From Trichoplusia ni (taxonomy: Eukaryota; Arthropoda; Insecta; Lepidoptera; Noctuidae): DNA of 64,000 bases. Positions 24,601 to 39,600 of this stretch are shown here, in pieces. The notes beneath the pieces were generated by a model. It did no database searches. It was not told the origin of the DNA and saw nothing but the letters and a program-made list of their open reading frames with translations. Position 1 is the first letter of the stretch, and every line of letters begins with the position of its first letter. A program made the translations under genes and the position numbers. The DNA lies in NCBI RefSeq assembly GCF_003590095.1, contig NC_039501.1:1674001-1738000 (forward strand), given 5' to 3'.

Positions 24601-27600
24601 GCTTTGGTAGAACTACTTTATTATCGACGTCAATTTTAATTTAAGAACACTGTTCAGATTTCTGAATTTTCTAGAATTAGATAAAAGTGTTACAATATTA
24701 AAATGCATTACCGATTTCTTTAAATTAAATTTTTAAATAACCTAAGTATTTTAGATAGGAATCTGAGATTAGGTATACCTCTGATTAAATTAGGTCCGAA
24801 TAACTAACGAGTTTCAAAAAATGTTACAATTTAATTAAGATTTTGATTACTTAAGTTCTTTAAAAGTATTCAAGTTGAAAGTAAATCCTAAAAGTATAAA
24901 GTTTAAATTAAATAAATACTTAAACGAATACCATTAGTTTCTTCAGAGGTTTCTTAAGAGATCTATGGCGACTGTTCTTAAAACAAAGCACCTCTTAAAT
25001 TCTCAACTCTATTTAGTTAAATACTTAATTAACTTATACTTTTAACACTGGCTGTCCCTCTTTTCGTAGTTTATAGGATTCTAGAGTACAATGTTAATAG
25101 TAGTAAACTTAATTGCTGTAATCCTCACAAATTGCTAAAAGACGGGACACCATTTTGATTTCATGTTTATTTTTTATCAACAATAACTTACAACTACTGA
25201 GGCAAACACAAATGTTATAATGGTTATTTGCTCCCATACAAAATCAAAATCAGAACAAACAAAATCGATTAATCGAGTCTGAAGTCCAGAAAAAAAATAA
25301 GCCAAAAAAAAAGCATACAGACTAATTGAGGACCTCCTCCATTTTGAAATTGTTTGATAATTACACTACCTTTTTTTTAATCTTTAATTATATTTAAGGG
25401 GTTTGTATCCACACGGATAGGTCAACCCCATTGTACGTAATAACACTACCTTATGATCTGACATATGTATGTAGGCGCGTTTTTTACAGCTGTTACAACC
25501 AATAGTTTATTAGTTTATGATAGGTTTCCGTTGATCAGACTCTCATTTGTCAAACTGATTAACGATTCAAATCTGAACTGTATTAAAAACAAAACAAGAA
25601 GTTTCAAATGCAAATAATTTTACTCAAATACTTTCAGTAGGTAACCCTTAACCGAAACTTTTACGGTTTTTAAAAGCTACAGCCCTACACACTCATTAAC
25701 ATTAATCGTAAAAAGCTTAATGGCGAAACCGAAACGAAAAGTTCGTTTAAAGCTCACGTGACTAAGTTTTTTTTAATTTCAACGCTATGCCATGTGGAAG
25801 CAGTATTCGGGGTTTTAAAAACCACTAGTAATTTATGTTAGTATAGTAAATGTAGTGTAAACCTGTTAATGTACATAAGCAATAAGTACAGCAGTTTATG
25901 TTCGCTAGACATGGTTTTTGAATGAGCACATAAATTGAGAACTTTAGTTTTTTTGTTACTGTAACCATGTTGTGATTAAGGCATAACATTTTTTACCAGT
26001 TGAAGGTAGACTACATCTTTAATTTTTTATTAATTCTCGATTTGCAAGGGATAGACATTTTCTTTATGCGAGCTTGAGCTGTAAATTTGAAATAATTCCT
26101 ACTTATATTATAAATGCGAAAGTAACTCTGTCTGTCTGTCTGTTACGCTTTCTCGTCTAAACCACTGAAATTTGGTACAGAGATAGAGCTGACCCTGAGA
26201 AAGAACATAGGATAGTTTTTATCCCGGACTTTTGCAGAGTTATCTTGGAAACGCGATATAACCGACTTCGACGCGGGCGAAGCCGCGGGCGAAAGGCTAG
26301 TTGAATAATAAAAAAAAAAAAACTCACTGCTAAGAAAAGTATCATACCTATACATATATTGTATATAGAATATTTTGAGACTCACACCATTTATTGCAGA
26401 CTAAAAACTCATATCAAAAATCAATGAATAATTTACTTTTCAAGTCATCCTGTCGTGATCTTTACAGATATAATACGTATCGTATACAAGTACAGCACAA
26501 TAAAAACAAAACATTCCTACCATTACGCAGCCATTTTTCCTTATTTCCCGCCAAATTCGATTCGGCGGTCAAACCGAACACGTATTCTTCTACCACTATT
26601 CACGTACCAAATGGCACAAGGCACACGTATACAGCATACAGCCAATGCCCCGCGCTCAAATATAACAGGTCGGGATGGTATTCTCGTCACGTAGACAATA
26701 TCGTCTCGTCTGTCATACGGACGATACGGACGACAACCGCCTTACTGATCCGCTAATTAATTTTAGTTATAGTTGTGTACAATGAATGTCTATGTGAGAA
26801 TTGTCGTTAAATATTGTTTTGAAAATCGAAGTGAATACATCGTTTTCATGTTTCGATTTTGTAGTCAAGTAAAGAGGTTTAAAATGAAACTGAGTAGGTA
26901 GCTACTTCAGTGCTGTTACGACGTTTAAAAGTGCTTAGTCTAAAAATAAATGATTTTGAATTCAAATAGAAAATATTACTCAAACAAATCCAAAAAGAAA
27001 ATAATATCGCCGTCAAGTAAACAAGCTTTGGTTCGCTTTAGTTTCATTTGAACGAGACTATTTAGCTATAAGTCTTTTAAGGCATTATTTCAACGAATCC
27101 AACAAACTAAAAAGCAACACGCAAAGCCCACCACTTTCAAAGCCGATACTTAAAACTCTTAAATTCACCAGCGTGTAAGCAAGATAGCGCTCTACATTGA
27201 ACATACTGTCGTCTCCCTTCAACAGCACAAGCGTGTCTTCATAATACAGGGACAGATCACTGAAACGTCTTTATAAAAACAGTAAACTTTGAAAAGGCCT
27301 CCTTGAGACTCGCTCGCAATATTATACGGCTAATTAATTTTTATAGAAAGCTGTATAACCTTTACTTACATTTGTAACATAGTAAGGAGGTTTTAATTAT
27401 ATTTTATTAGGTACATTATGCGTAAAATGTAACGTTTCTTAGTTTTTATTTGAAAATGGAAAAGCAATTTACTTGTACGGGTTTTGAAATACTTATGTTT
27501 TGCTCCAGCGTTCTCAAAAAAGACATGTAAAAGTGATGAAATATCCTATGTGCAGAATAAATTATTTCATGACATTTTAAACGACCTTTACTAACTCATT

Positions 27601-30600
27601 TAATTCTGAAGTCGCGTTGGGTTTCACAAAAAAAAAATATATGCACAAAGACACTCAGACTAAGACCAAGCATTTGTGGATAACAAATGCCTATCCTAGG
27701 CAGGTATCGAACTCGCGACACGTCGCGCAAAGTATGTTTGGCGTGATGACTTATACCACTCGGCTATCCGTGCACTCACAGTTCTGAATAATATGTTGTG
27801 GATTGTAACTTGCTACTGCAATATGAGTCTAGGTGTCTTTGCATGTGACTTGAATGTTTGTGAAACCCCCGCGACACAAGAACAAAATAGGTAAGTGTTG
27901 GAAAAGTTTCAAGCTAGCTTTGATGAATTAGTAATTATGGTGGTGAAAACTAGTATCATTTCAATGTAGTAAAGCCCAATTAAAGATCTAAAATGTTTAG
28001 TTACCACTTCATATTTAATTTTAATTGACGTTTCAATACTCCGCCAACATTTACTTTCAGACTTAAATATGATGGTCTAATAGATATCCCTCTAATTCGT
28101 TTAGTACATATAATTGAAACGAATACATTCCTACAGCTTGAAAACTGTAGTAAAACCTTAACATTCATAAATCAAATAATAAAAATTAAAGAACAAAAAC
28201 TAGAAAGACAACCACCTTCACAAGAAAGACTTACAGTTGCGGAAACGGGACAGCGCATTACACGGCGTATATCGGCATCTCCTTTCTCTAACAGACTTAT
28301 TTTAAAACTTTTTAAGTCGTTATGGTAGATCCCAAAAGCATTATAACTTACCTTAATAAGATTTTCCACTAAAATTGGTAGCTTGCCAAAAATCCCTAAA
28401 CGAAGACGTATACGAAATAATACACGAACAGACACATTAAAATGAATCACAAAGGAGTGCATTCAACCAAACTTTTGGTACTAAATATTTGATTATTCAA
28501 TTAGTCTGGTGGGTAAGTAAACAGTAGTGAATTGGCTTTCAGAACTGGCAGGATTCACTCATTTGGTGGTGTGTTTACTCGAATTTCGTTGTATGGTTCG
28601 ATTTGAGGTTATGTTTTACGGCGGAAACCTTTCACGACAGCGTTCATGGATTTAATACTTAATTTTTCAGAAGTATGGAACCATTTATTTCCTAAATGTA
28701 CCTCGAGTTTCGATTTTTGACGCCAAAGAATTACCTACTCTCACAAATTAATGTTTTTTTGGTTGTCTAAATATCACGGTTCAGCGATACAGCCTGGTAG
28801 CAGAAGGATAGACGGCAGAACCATAGTAATCGGGTTCCGATTTCACACCTTGGATGCGGATTAAAAACTGAAATTGTTATTCTACCTTTCTCCATGTGAA
28901 GCTAAACTTTTACTCTGGTGAGGAATGAATACTTGTTTTTTTCTTCACTATAGCTTTCACATCACGAAGACTCAAATTAGGGTATCAAGTAGCATTCTGA
29001 AGGTTTTGCCCTTTACCTTTCCCTAAGTGAAAAAAAAAACAGCCGAAAATAGCCTCAAAACGAATCTACCCGAAATTAAAGACAAGAACTCAAGTCAAAA
29101 GCACAAAATAACTCAGAAAGACAAAGCATGGTATTGCAAACTCGATATTTTTTTCCGAGACGGGATAGTATTGTATTCGAATCACGTTTGCGACCCAAAT
29201 ACAGGGCGCAGACGCCTTCCCACCTTCCCTGATCACAACGTTAGAAACGTCTGTGTTAAGGATATTTGGAAAAGATCAACATCACAAAAATATCATCGCT
29301 CTAGGCTCTACTGATTAGTCTAAAAAAAATATATTATATTGTAATAGCTGTTGCTGCCGCCCGTTGCAAATCGAAAATGATCCCAAGGGGTCATAAAATC
29401 AGTATGAAGACTATCCTATGTGTTAATCCTGGTAATAAACTATGAATGTACGAAGATGAACTATCTGTGTACCAAGTTTCGTCTACCAAGAAATTTATAG
29501 GCAACGGAAACAAAACTATTCGGCTCTTGAACCTACAATTTTGATTACGTATTAACTTTGATCCCCTTTTGTTTATATTATTTATTGGTCTACGTATTTA
29601 TCAAATAAGTGAGCATAGATAACGTACATTTAATAACTTAACATAACTTGTTAATAATATTAAACAAAATATACTTATCATATAACATATTCAAATTAAG
29701 AACGTTCTTAAAATCCATTTTTATTTTTTATTGTTTTAACTAAGACTCGATAATGGCACTGGTACAAAACAAAACGCAAAGGCAAAAAAAGAATTGTCAA
29801 AAAAGGCGGCAATAAAAATAAAAACTGGGTTATCTGCGTTCGGTATTATATTTCTGGGCACACATTATGTAAATATCTCTCGGGAGTCGCATAATAGAGT
29901 TTTGATCACAATTCCTTCGGCCCCGCGTGGCTCGCAACCTAATCATATTCTGTTTGTTTATATTATCCTAGTTATGTCACTTAATTTCTTTTTTATTTTG
30001 GCAACAGATTATTCACTGTACGGACAATTGACATCAAATATCATTATACGTCCTAAGGTTATTGTTACTCATTGTGTTTTTGGGTAATTGTCAGAATAAA
30101 ATTATTATTTATATTTCATTGTGAACTTTGAATAGTTGTCGTTGCTTTAATAGCTAACTTTATGAACAGCTACAGAGTTCTGCTACTCTATGGTCATAGT
30201 TTGTCAAACAAAATGATCGACTCACATATTCACATCACAACCTTTTGCAGCAGCTTGTATGCGAACTAGATAACTTGCAAAATCTATTGAATACTCAGGC
30301 AACAACGAAGAACAAAAACCTACAGAGTACACGCCAAAAATAACATAGAAACGCAAACACAGCTTTTTCGCACAAAAACTATGAAAAAGAGCGAGACGGG
30401 AAAACAAACAAGCCTCGCGAAATCCAAGCTGAACAATTCAGGCGAGTTAGCCAAATAAAAAAAATATCTAATCCCCTAACGATTCACCATCGAAACAAAA
30501 AAGAGGTCGCATAGCAGACTTATCAATTATTCGACGCCAGGAATTTTTACGAATGGCAACACAATGGTCCATCAATCCTTTGGTCGACAAAAAACTAGCA

Positions 30601-33600
30601 ACACTAACATTCCGGTTGAACAAAGGGCGCGGAAAAAGTGCGCCAATACTATGTCCCCATTGCGAATATGTTTTTTGGCGAAATCGCGAATTAAAAAATA
30701 TTTCTCTTAGAATATTTGTCAAGTGAGAATGGAAATTTTTTAGAACTCTCTAATTAGGTACAAGATGAAAGCAATTATAATGCATTATTTATCTTTGCAT
30801 TTGTTTTAGTATCTAAATCAATAAATGTGATGATCGCATCACTTCAGCTTTCGCTGACCGCCATTACAAATACGACTAAACATTTATTGGTGTTTTCCAA
30901 TAATCCCACGCAACAGAGTTCCCGCAGATCACTAAAACAACATCCAAATCCAAAATACATTTGTAAAGTCGCGGTAAATAGAAACATGAATAAATTCACG
31001 ACGTAGGCCGAGTACGCAAAAGAAATGAGTAATGGCGGCGCAAAAAAAAATAACATTATACAGCCTGAAGAACTCAGTCACACGTTAAGAATGCGTACGA
31101 ACGTAAAACTATGAATAAATTAATTTCTTTCGCAAGAAAAACATGGAAATGTATCTTTTATGTTGGTATTTTTGTTTGTTTCCTATTTATTTACCGATGT
31201 TTCGTATATCTACGTTTTTTAACGGGAATTCATTTTGGTTCGAATTCAAAAATTTAAACTTGGAATGTCATAAATGGACGTTACTTCCAAAAGTATTTTT
31301 AATAGCTAAATGTTATAGCTTATATTATAATAGGTTGTGTTAAGAATGGAGCTTATATTTAGGCCGTTTTATCTTGGTATAAAATAGGTTATAAGGGCAG
31401 AATTCGAAAAGCCTTTGCTTTAGCCTGGAACCAAAAAAAAACAGCGTACAAAATCTTAATGTCAGAAAAGACTGAATTTAAATTACAGGAACAAACCATA
31501 AATAATGTCTAAACGCCTTAATAGAACACAGTCACCATATTACATATTATTACACCCATGTAAGAAACTCGACAACTGGTGACAATATTACCATTAACAA
31601 CGTTGTAAACCTGACAAAGAACTCAAAACGGCTTGTAACAATCAACAGTTAGTATTGTTACGAAGACGTTGACCCCAGGGTACTGAGAAGGGACCTCTTT
31701 GTACATTTAAGCCACAAGATTCATTAGAAACAAGGAAAAGGTTATGTCAATGAAAGAACTGTCATTATGACATTGACATTTCAATTTTAATTGTGTTTGA
31801 AAACAGACTTCTATTATCATTACATTTAAATGCGCGGGATTAACAATCGATAATATTTTCTTGAATCTAATTTGAAAATAACCTTATTCTTATAGTCTCA
31901 GATAATTTTTATGTGTTTTTTATTAACTGATATTTTATTATGTTCGAAAAAACGCGGGTTAAATCGCGTTGGCCTAGTCTTCTTATGGTTTGGAGGTGAA
32001 GTTTGACATGATAAAGTCTGTTTTTATTCAACAGATTTTACTCATTCTTTAACTATACACGTAATTCACGTAAATCACGTAACTCACGAAAGTCACGTTA
32101 TTTGTAAACGTCATAGGTTATATAATACTCGTATGTATGAACCCGATTTTTTCCTCTCAACGAATAGTAAAATATTTTCTCAGTTCTTCTTTATATGAAA
32201 GGTCAACACCATCATACATTTTAACACAACCTTTTCATAACGAAACGTTTTTCATACCAACATAACCATACCTACACAAAAATATTTAAGTATTGAGTCC
32301 CCAATCAAAAAGTTCTCAATCATTAAGATTCTGGTACATATCTATTGTGCCAGTAGAGGGGAGACACAAAAGAATGCTTCTACATTCATGGCTGAGGCGA
32401 CGAAGCGAGCACTAGACTAGTCGATGATGATGACGAAGGGTTGTGAATATGTCGATACTTTTTTATCGATGTGGATTGAGAAAATTGTTTTTTGCTATTC
32501 TTCGGTTTTTTCTTGGTGATAACTGGTTATTATGGAGATAGAAAACTTAATCGAGTTTGCCTTTGTTAAATTAAATACTTGCATTACTTAACCTGAAAAA
32601 TATATGTTTATGGTACTGTAAATTTTAGGGGTTTAGGACAGCGCATTGAAAATATTAAGCTAATTAATTTAGTTTAAATACGTAGTAATTAAAATAATAA
32701 AGCCCATGATAACAGTCATTTAAATTGTTTAGTGTCTCATCTCACTCATAAGTGTCGAGTTTTATGTTTAATAATTAAGTTTAGAGTTTCATAATACAGA
32801 GTAACATTAAGTAGCTACTGTTGGCGTTGCAAAAAGTTTTAAACGGCAAGGCTTATAACTTTTCAGAAATAGTACTAACAATTCACAAGTTCGGTTGAAA
32901 GAACTTTTAAAGTAAAAAGACCATTACACCGACTGAGTAAAAAGAGGCTATTTTTAACCTTGTGCTTATTGCTCTTTGTTAATGTAACACTAAAAATTCA
33001 AATTCAAATTTCAATTTCGATATGCAGTGTCCCATCCCTAGTTTCGAAATAGACATGCCACTTGATGACTCCTTCGCTACCCAGCATTGAAACAACACTA
33101 TAGAACTGCGATCTACATGGAAAATATTTTCTAAAAACACCTGAATTGAAAGTGTTTGCATGCTCTTATACAAGTAGTTATTTAGCTGAGGGATCACGTT
33201 TTTAATCATGTAAGTATATCATTTTTAACACGCTTTTTATTTGTCATAATATTCACTAATTTAAAGGTAGTTCTTAACTAATATAACATTATATTTTTTT
33301 GAAAATTCGGCAAGAGTTTCGCTAACATTCAAGTCACATGCACAAAGACACCCAGACTCAGGACATGAAGCATTCGTGGATCACACAAATGTTTGTCCTA
33401 TGCGGTAATCGAACCTGCGACACGTAAGCAACTAATAATATTAAGTGAAGTTGAAGTTTTGCCATTATTTTATAAAGAAATATGTTAATAAGTTTGTTCC
33501 CCAAGTAAAATTAAAAAAAAAGATAATATGAAAGGACGAATACGGAAAGTAAATTCAGTAGTAATATATACTTATTAATACATATTTTTATTGATACTAA

Positions 33601-36600
33601 ATAAGTTTAAGTAGTCATTTTTCAGTTCGTTTTTTTTTATAAATTTGATTTCACCTAAAAACATATTTACGAAACTCTATGGTCAAACAAAAATGTAAAG
33701 TACAACCTTACTGTTGTACTGATTTTAATAAAGAGGATTTATAAGTACCTACTGTATGGCGATTTAAACTCTCTTAAGCGGGGAACAGTTAAGTTATTAA
33801 TTTCGGCCGAATAAGTTCGATCCTTCATTAAAAGTGAAAAAAAAAGTTTAAGAACGTTCATACACGTCCCGTCCCGCCATAATTAAATTCTGATCAAATC
33901 CCCTCCAAGTCTATAATAGGAGAAATGCTGTAATGTATAATTCAATAAATCGATTAATATAACATAAAGCTTGCTATAAAATTATAAAGCAATCGAAACG
34001 ATCACTAAAGCTTGCCATAAGCAATTTTGAATATTTATAACGCGTCCCATTCAATGGCTGTATAAAAAATGACAAAGGCTAACTTTCGCGGCACAGGCCA
34101 AACAATGATTTCCGTTGCCCGTTGACAATATGGCGAATCTTTTCACTGGTATCCGTTGTTCGTGATTGTTAAAAGGTTTTCTCTGCAGGTGCAATTTTCA
34201 TATGAAAATACTATTTATTGAAGATCATCCAACTGTTCGTTTTGGCCTTCATTGTTGTCGGTTGAGGTTTTGTTTAATTAGAAACTTGTTTTGGCTTTCT
34301 GATGAAGCTAACAATAAATTAATGTCCAACGGTCTTGAGTCTTGCCTAAGTAGGTACCTAAGTCCGTTAGAAAGTTTGTTTACACCTTAGTTTCAAGCTT
34401 TGGGTTAAATATGTAGTTAAAGTTAACTAGCGGTGTTCACGGTATAGGTTCCACGAAGTCGGATAAAAGTGCCCTAAGCCTATCCGATATAAATTGGTGC
34501 AGCCGTTTTGGTGTGAAGAATTAACAAATATACACATACATATACTCTAATTCTTACAAATTTGTATTATTAGTGTTAAGCTAATACCGATGCCCCTCCG
34601 TTTTCCCTTTCGTACGATCCTTCGAATCCCAACCATTGAGACCCTTTGCCCTGATCTGACTTTCAAGGACATTTTTAAAGTCCGACCTTCTTCGATAAAT
34701 TCATAATGTTTCAGTCCTTCAGCTGTTAAGGTCGGTGGAAAGGTCGCCGCCGGTCGTCGCTTCGAACCCAGGACGGTACGTACTAACCCCGATAGTGTAT
34801 TGTGACGTCATAGTTCAGCAAACAATCGAAGGAAAGTTGGAGTTTATTTTTAGTAACTCTTGGATACTAAAATGGAAATTTAAAACGTTTTTAATTTAGA
34901 ATTTGTTCGCTTACTCTAGAAAATCTAGAATTGGAATCAGATCGAGTTACATGGGAGAATGAAAATTTTGCGAATGCTGTATTTATTGATTGAAAAGCTA
35001 CTGTTTTTTATGAACTATATTTTCTTTACTCTTACCTTCCGATCCAAAAATGTGTTCGAAACCTGTAACAAATTATTTCTTAATTAGAACAATTTATCTT
35101 CATACAATCGCAGCACCAATCATTTAGGGGCTGAATACGACTACAAGACTGCAAACATTATATTGACAGCCTCTGAGCTGCTTTTTTTTTTAAGTAAATG
35201 TAGTGGATACATGCACAGACCTTATATATGTACACCACTAGATAAATGACATTCGTGAAAAACGTTATGAAGAGGTCAAACTTCAACTTTATTGTGACGA
35301 GGTCAGAGTAACAATTTGTCTAACCTTTATAAGGTTATATCTTCTTAAGCTTATATTCAGCCTGGGAAATCTTTTTTCATACTTCATTTTGTTTCTTTTA
35401 TATTTTTTAAGCCCATTACAGATTAGAACAAAGTTATAATTTCATTGTGGAATCTTTAATTTTTTATTAAGTAAATTCTAACTTTCCTGGATTCGTTCTT
35501 ACCGAACTGGTCACTCGCGGCTCATGACAGGGACAAATGGAAGAAGGGAGGCCTTTGCCCAGCAGTGGAACATTCCAGGCTAGTAATAATAATAAATAAA
35601 TTCTAATTTATTTTATGGAGGTTTTTTGTCCTTGTCATTATAAAAAAGGTTGTAAATTTCTGTTAAAGAATTTTATTTCTTTATAGTGATTTAAAAAATG
35701 TATTTTGTATTTTTTTAAGTTACAAACACACACACTGCACAAATAACCAAACTTATTCCTTTGAAAACTTCGAAATAACTTGCAACATTACATTATTTTT
35801 AAACTGGTCACACTCAAGTAAGTATGTAACGCAATTAAAACGCTGAGTCCACGCTAACGAATCGCAGAGTCGTCGAGTACCGCGTGAACTCATGTGTTAC
35901 TGAATTATTTTAAGCCTGGTAAAATTTATTTTTCATGTAAATATTTTGCATGAAATATAAAATGTGGAATCATACATATTTAATAGTGAACATACATTGT
36001 TACTGTGAAATTATTGGGCAAATTGGAATATCACTTCTATAGTTTTCTCAGCTGTGATTAGTTTATTGATTTTAGAGAAACACCATACATGGTAATCGGT
36101 TTAACCATTTAGGATAATGGTATAACAACAGGTTTGCTAGTAAATAAATAATTTGAATGGTATATTATTATTATTATTTTTAATAAATAAATAGACAAAG
36201 CTTGAAAACTATAATTACAAGCTGTTATGTAAAACTAGCAAGAAGAACAACAACCTATTATCTAATATTGATAACCTAGTACCATACCTAGTATCAAAAT
36301 CCACCGAGTATCCAACACTAGCTAGTATTCACTCATACAGAATACTACATCTACAAATACTATTACGTAACGACGTATATCTATCTGTTCCTGACTACAT
36401 AGGGGAGGATACTCATTGAAGTCGGGAGTCGCGAACCGGAACAAGTTATAGAAGCGATGGCTGAGGGGTCCAGAATTAATACTAGCGAGACGGATGCAAG
36501 GATAGGAATCATATTTTTTAGGAATTTAACGCTGTATGATCGAGTCTATTAGTGATCTAGGGAGGTTGAATGTTTAATGACTGCGTTGTTTTTTTTTTTT

Positions 36601-39600
36601 ATAAATATTTATTGATTTATTAAGTAGTTATAAAGTCATGTAACTTATTACAAAGACGTCATAATGGTAATTGGATTAGGTCAGGAAGAGGACAAGTCTT
36701 CCATGGTTTTCCATGCGTTTGTTTTTGCTTAAAAATTAATAACCTTTAATTGTAATTTAATAGAATCTGTATCAATTTCGTGTGGTTTTTGCAGTCCACG
36801 CTATTAGCACTGGAATTATTAAATAATTATATGTTAACGTAAAACTTTCCACTACATAACCAACCTCCAACTTACAACCTCTGTAGAAAAAATATTTTTA
36901 TCTGTGGATGGATCTATATTACTTATAGATGTTATATAAATGATGGCATGTTAATAACATTCGCTCTAAACATTTCCACCATATTTTTAAAACAAAGTTT
37001 TCAGATTTCCACGCCACCTAACGTAAAATAAAATTTAAAAATATTCATACTGAACAGAATAAAAAAAAAACTTCAACGGTGGCGCACCATTACACGTTTT
37101 GAAAACTTACGATGTATCAAATCGTTCGTCGCACTCAAATATGGACTTTAAACCTTAAAGGATAAAGTCGGATTTGTATTAGCAAGTATCGGATTTTCCT
37201 ATGGGTTTATTCGCGGTTCAAATGATAAGCTGAGTGAGTATTTTGTATTTCGAATTGCTTTTATTCGATTTTACTTTTGAATTTTGCATTGCTTTATTCG
37301 ATTTTTCTATTGAATAGGAACGGTGAGATTCGTTATTGGTTTATTTATAAAATGAATTGATCATATTCTTTTATGAATTCCATTTATAACGTACTCTAGT
37401 AGAGGTTTCTAGGCAGAATATTCGCCTGTAAAAACCTCGCCTGTGAAGCGTTCTTATAACGATAGAAGGGCAGGCATAGATAGACATAGCGAAAGTTTGA
37501 AAAAGAAAAAATTAAATTGCCAAATTGCATAACTTATTTGTGCGGATGCATTGTTATACGAATAATTTAAACATTTTGCTGAAGCAATGTTTATAGATTT
37601 AGAATAAAACTTCTAAACAAAAGTGTCAATATGACATCTAATCGTAATTTCATGACAAAATAACTAAGAAAATTTTCAATATTGAGGGCAAAAGGGCTTA
37701 AACTGTATGAATGGATATTATTGATTTTTTCCTCTCTGCGAACGAAGAAAAGAAAGCTAAAAAGCAAAGAGTAGTCAATACGTAAATAGGATCACCAGCT
37801 GTTCAGTAATTAAATCTTAGCACAACCACAAATGACCAAAGAGTTATAGACAAAGAGGATTTTATAGGTGTGGTCAGCTGTTCAAAGCATAAGAAAATAA
37901 TTACGATTTTTATGGAGGGTTTTGAGTAAAGTGGTCATAAACCCCAAGTTATAGGTCCAGCATACCAGATTGCAGGGTATAAAATTGGTAGAACGATAAG
38001 GTGGATATTTTTTTTTAAATTGGTGATACATTTTCAACATTTCTAAATACTAGAATAAACGCAGGAACGTCAATCATATCGTCATCCTATAGATACAGTT
38101 TACAAATTAAGAATGAAAATCTTGATCAATGTTCAACAAAACAAAAGTTCACTTTATCAGTTTCAAATTTGGAATACACCAAGAAATACGGTAGCGTAAC
38201 ATATTTAGAAAGTCAATTTTATCTTCATCTAGCGTCGGAAGAGTTATATTTAGTAGTTCTAGTTAGAGTGGATTTTTTTCGTCTTCAATCAAATTATTGA
38301 AACATTGGCAATATTTCCTAGAAGAGCTTCTACCTTTTATCAATTTAAAACACTCAACTAGTTACGAGATAATATATAATCTGACAATCTAATATAATTT
38401 ATTATCTCTACAAACTCTTGCTTATTGCACTCGCAACTAAATTCACCTAGATAAAACTATGTTTAAAACTTCAAAACAACACTGTATTTCAATGTACTCT
38501 CGAAAACAAGATAAAATAAAAACTTAGTTTCAAACTACAGTACAGCCAACTTCGCAAAAACTTACAACTTGGACCACAGACAAACTAGAGTGGGGAGAGA
38601 CAAAACTCGTAAATATGTCGGGTTTATAGTAGCGCGCCCCTACCAAGGGTTAGCACGGGTAGGGTGGCAGCCCTGAGTTTTATTTTTTTCTACCAGGGTT
38701 TGTTAGCAATGATTTCTTGATTGCTAAGTATTAGCGTGTAGTCTTGAATGGGTAATTTGCGTTGATACTCTTTTTTGTATTGTTCTTAATTTGATGCTGG
38801 TTGGCTAGTTCGTTTAGCTCATTAGTTAACATTAGGTACTAAGTGTGACTGAAATTTAATAGAAATAGTGAATTTTATGGACGAGTTCGTTTTAATAATA
38901 GCTAGCTAGAAAGAAGATTGCAAAGTTTGTTCTCATACGGTTCTAGGCGGTGACTTCACATGTTTTAAATATTTTTTTTCGCTTAACATAAATAATTAAC
39001 TATGTCCCGTTGATATATCTAATATATGAAAATTGGTTTCGTTTACATCAATGTTAGTATATTAAAAATTTAAGCCGAATATCTGATATTGATTCAGGTA
39101 TTCTTCTTCTAGTATTAAAAGTACTTTTACATTTTATTTACTTTCTACGATTCTTTAAGGAACACAATAATGACCAGCATAATTTGCTCGACATTTTTAA
39201 TTGTTTGAAAAGATTTGGGACCGTCAGACTAGTTTTAGAAACAACCTCTCGGGTTGCTTCCAAAACGTTAAAATCGTTATCTTAAAAACATATTTAAACA
39301 GTAAAGTTTATTTCAAAAACCGAATACAAAAAAAAGACAATAGTTCAAAAGCACAAAAATGTCTTCGTTGCCAATATTTCTGCGTATTAACGTCGTAAAA
39401 ACAGGTTTATATAAAAACAGAAAAAAAAGTAAAATAAAACGGTTTGTGAAGCCGCAAAACTGGTTCACTTTGATTATCCATTCAGGCCTACCTAGGTAGT
39501 TATATGGGAGCAATTACGATTGCATCTCAATAAGCTCAGGCATTTCGTATTTAAAGCAATTAAACGCTGTATTTATTTACTATTAAAATGTACAGTTCAC

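Noticed and set aside
26394..26756. 120-codon plus-strand open frame
   Set aside because: No recognisable motif, AT-biased residue content, and no splice or promoter context; likely a chance frame.
32058..32102. CRISPR-like or satellite array
   Set aside because: The units are contiguous 9-mers without spacers in a eukaryotic intron; only five units.
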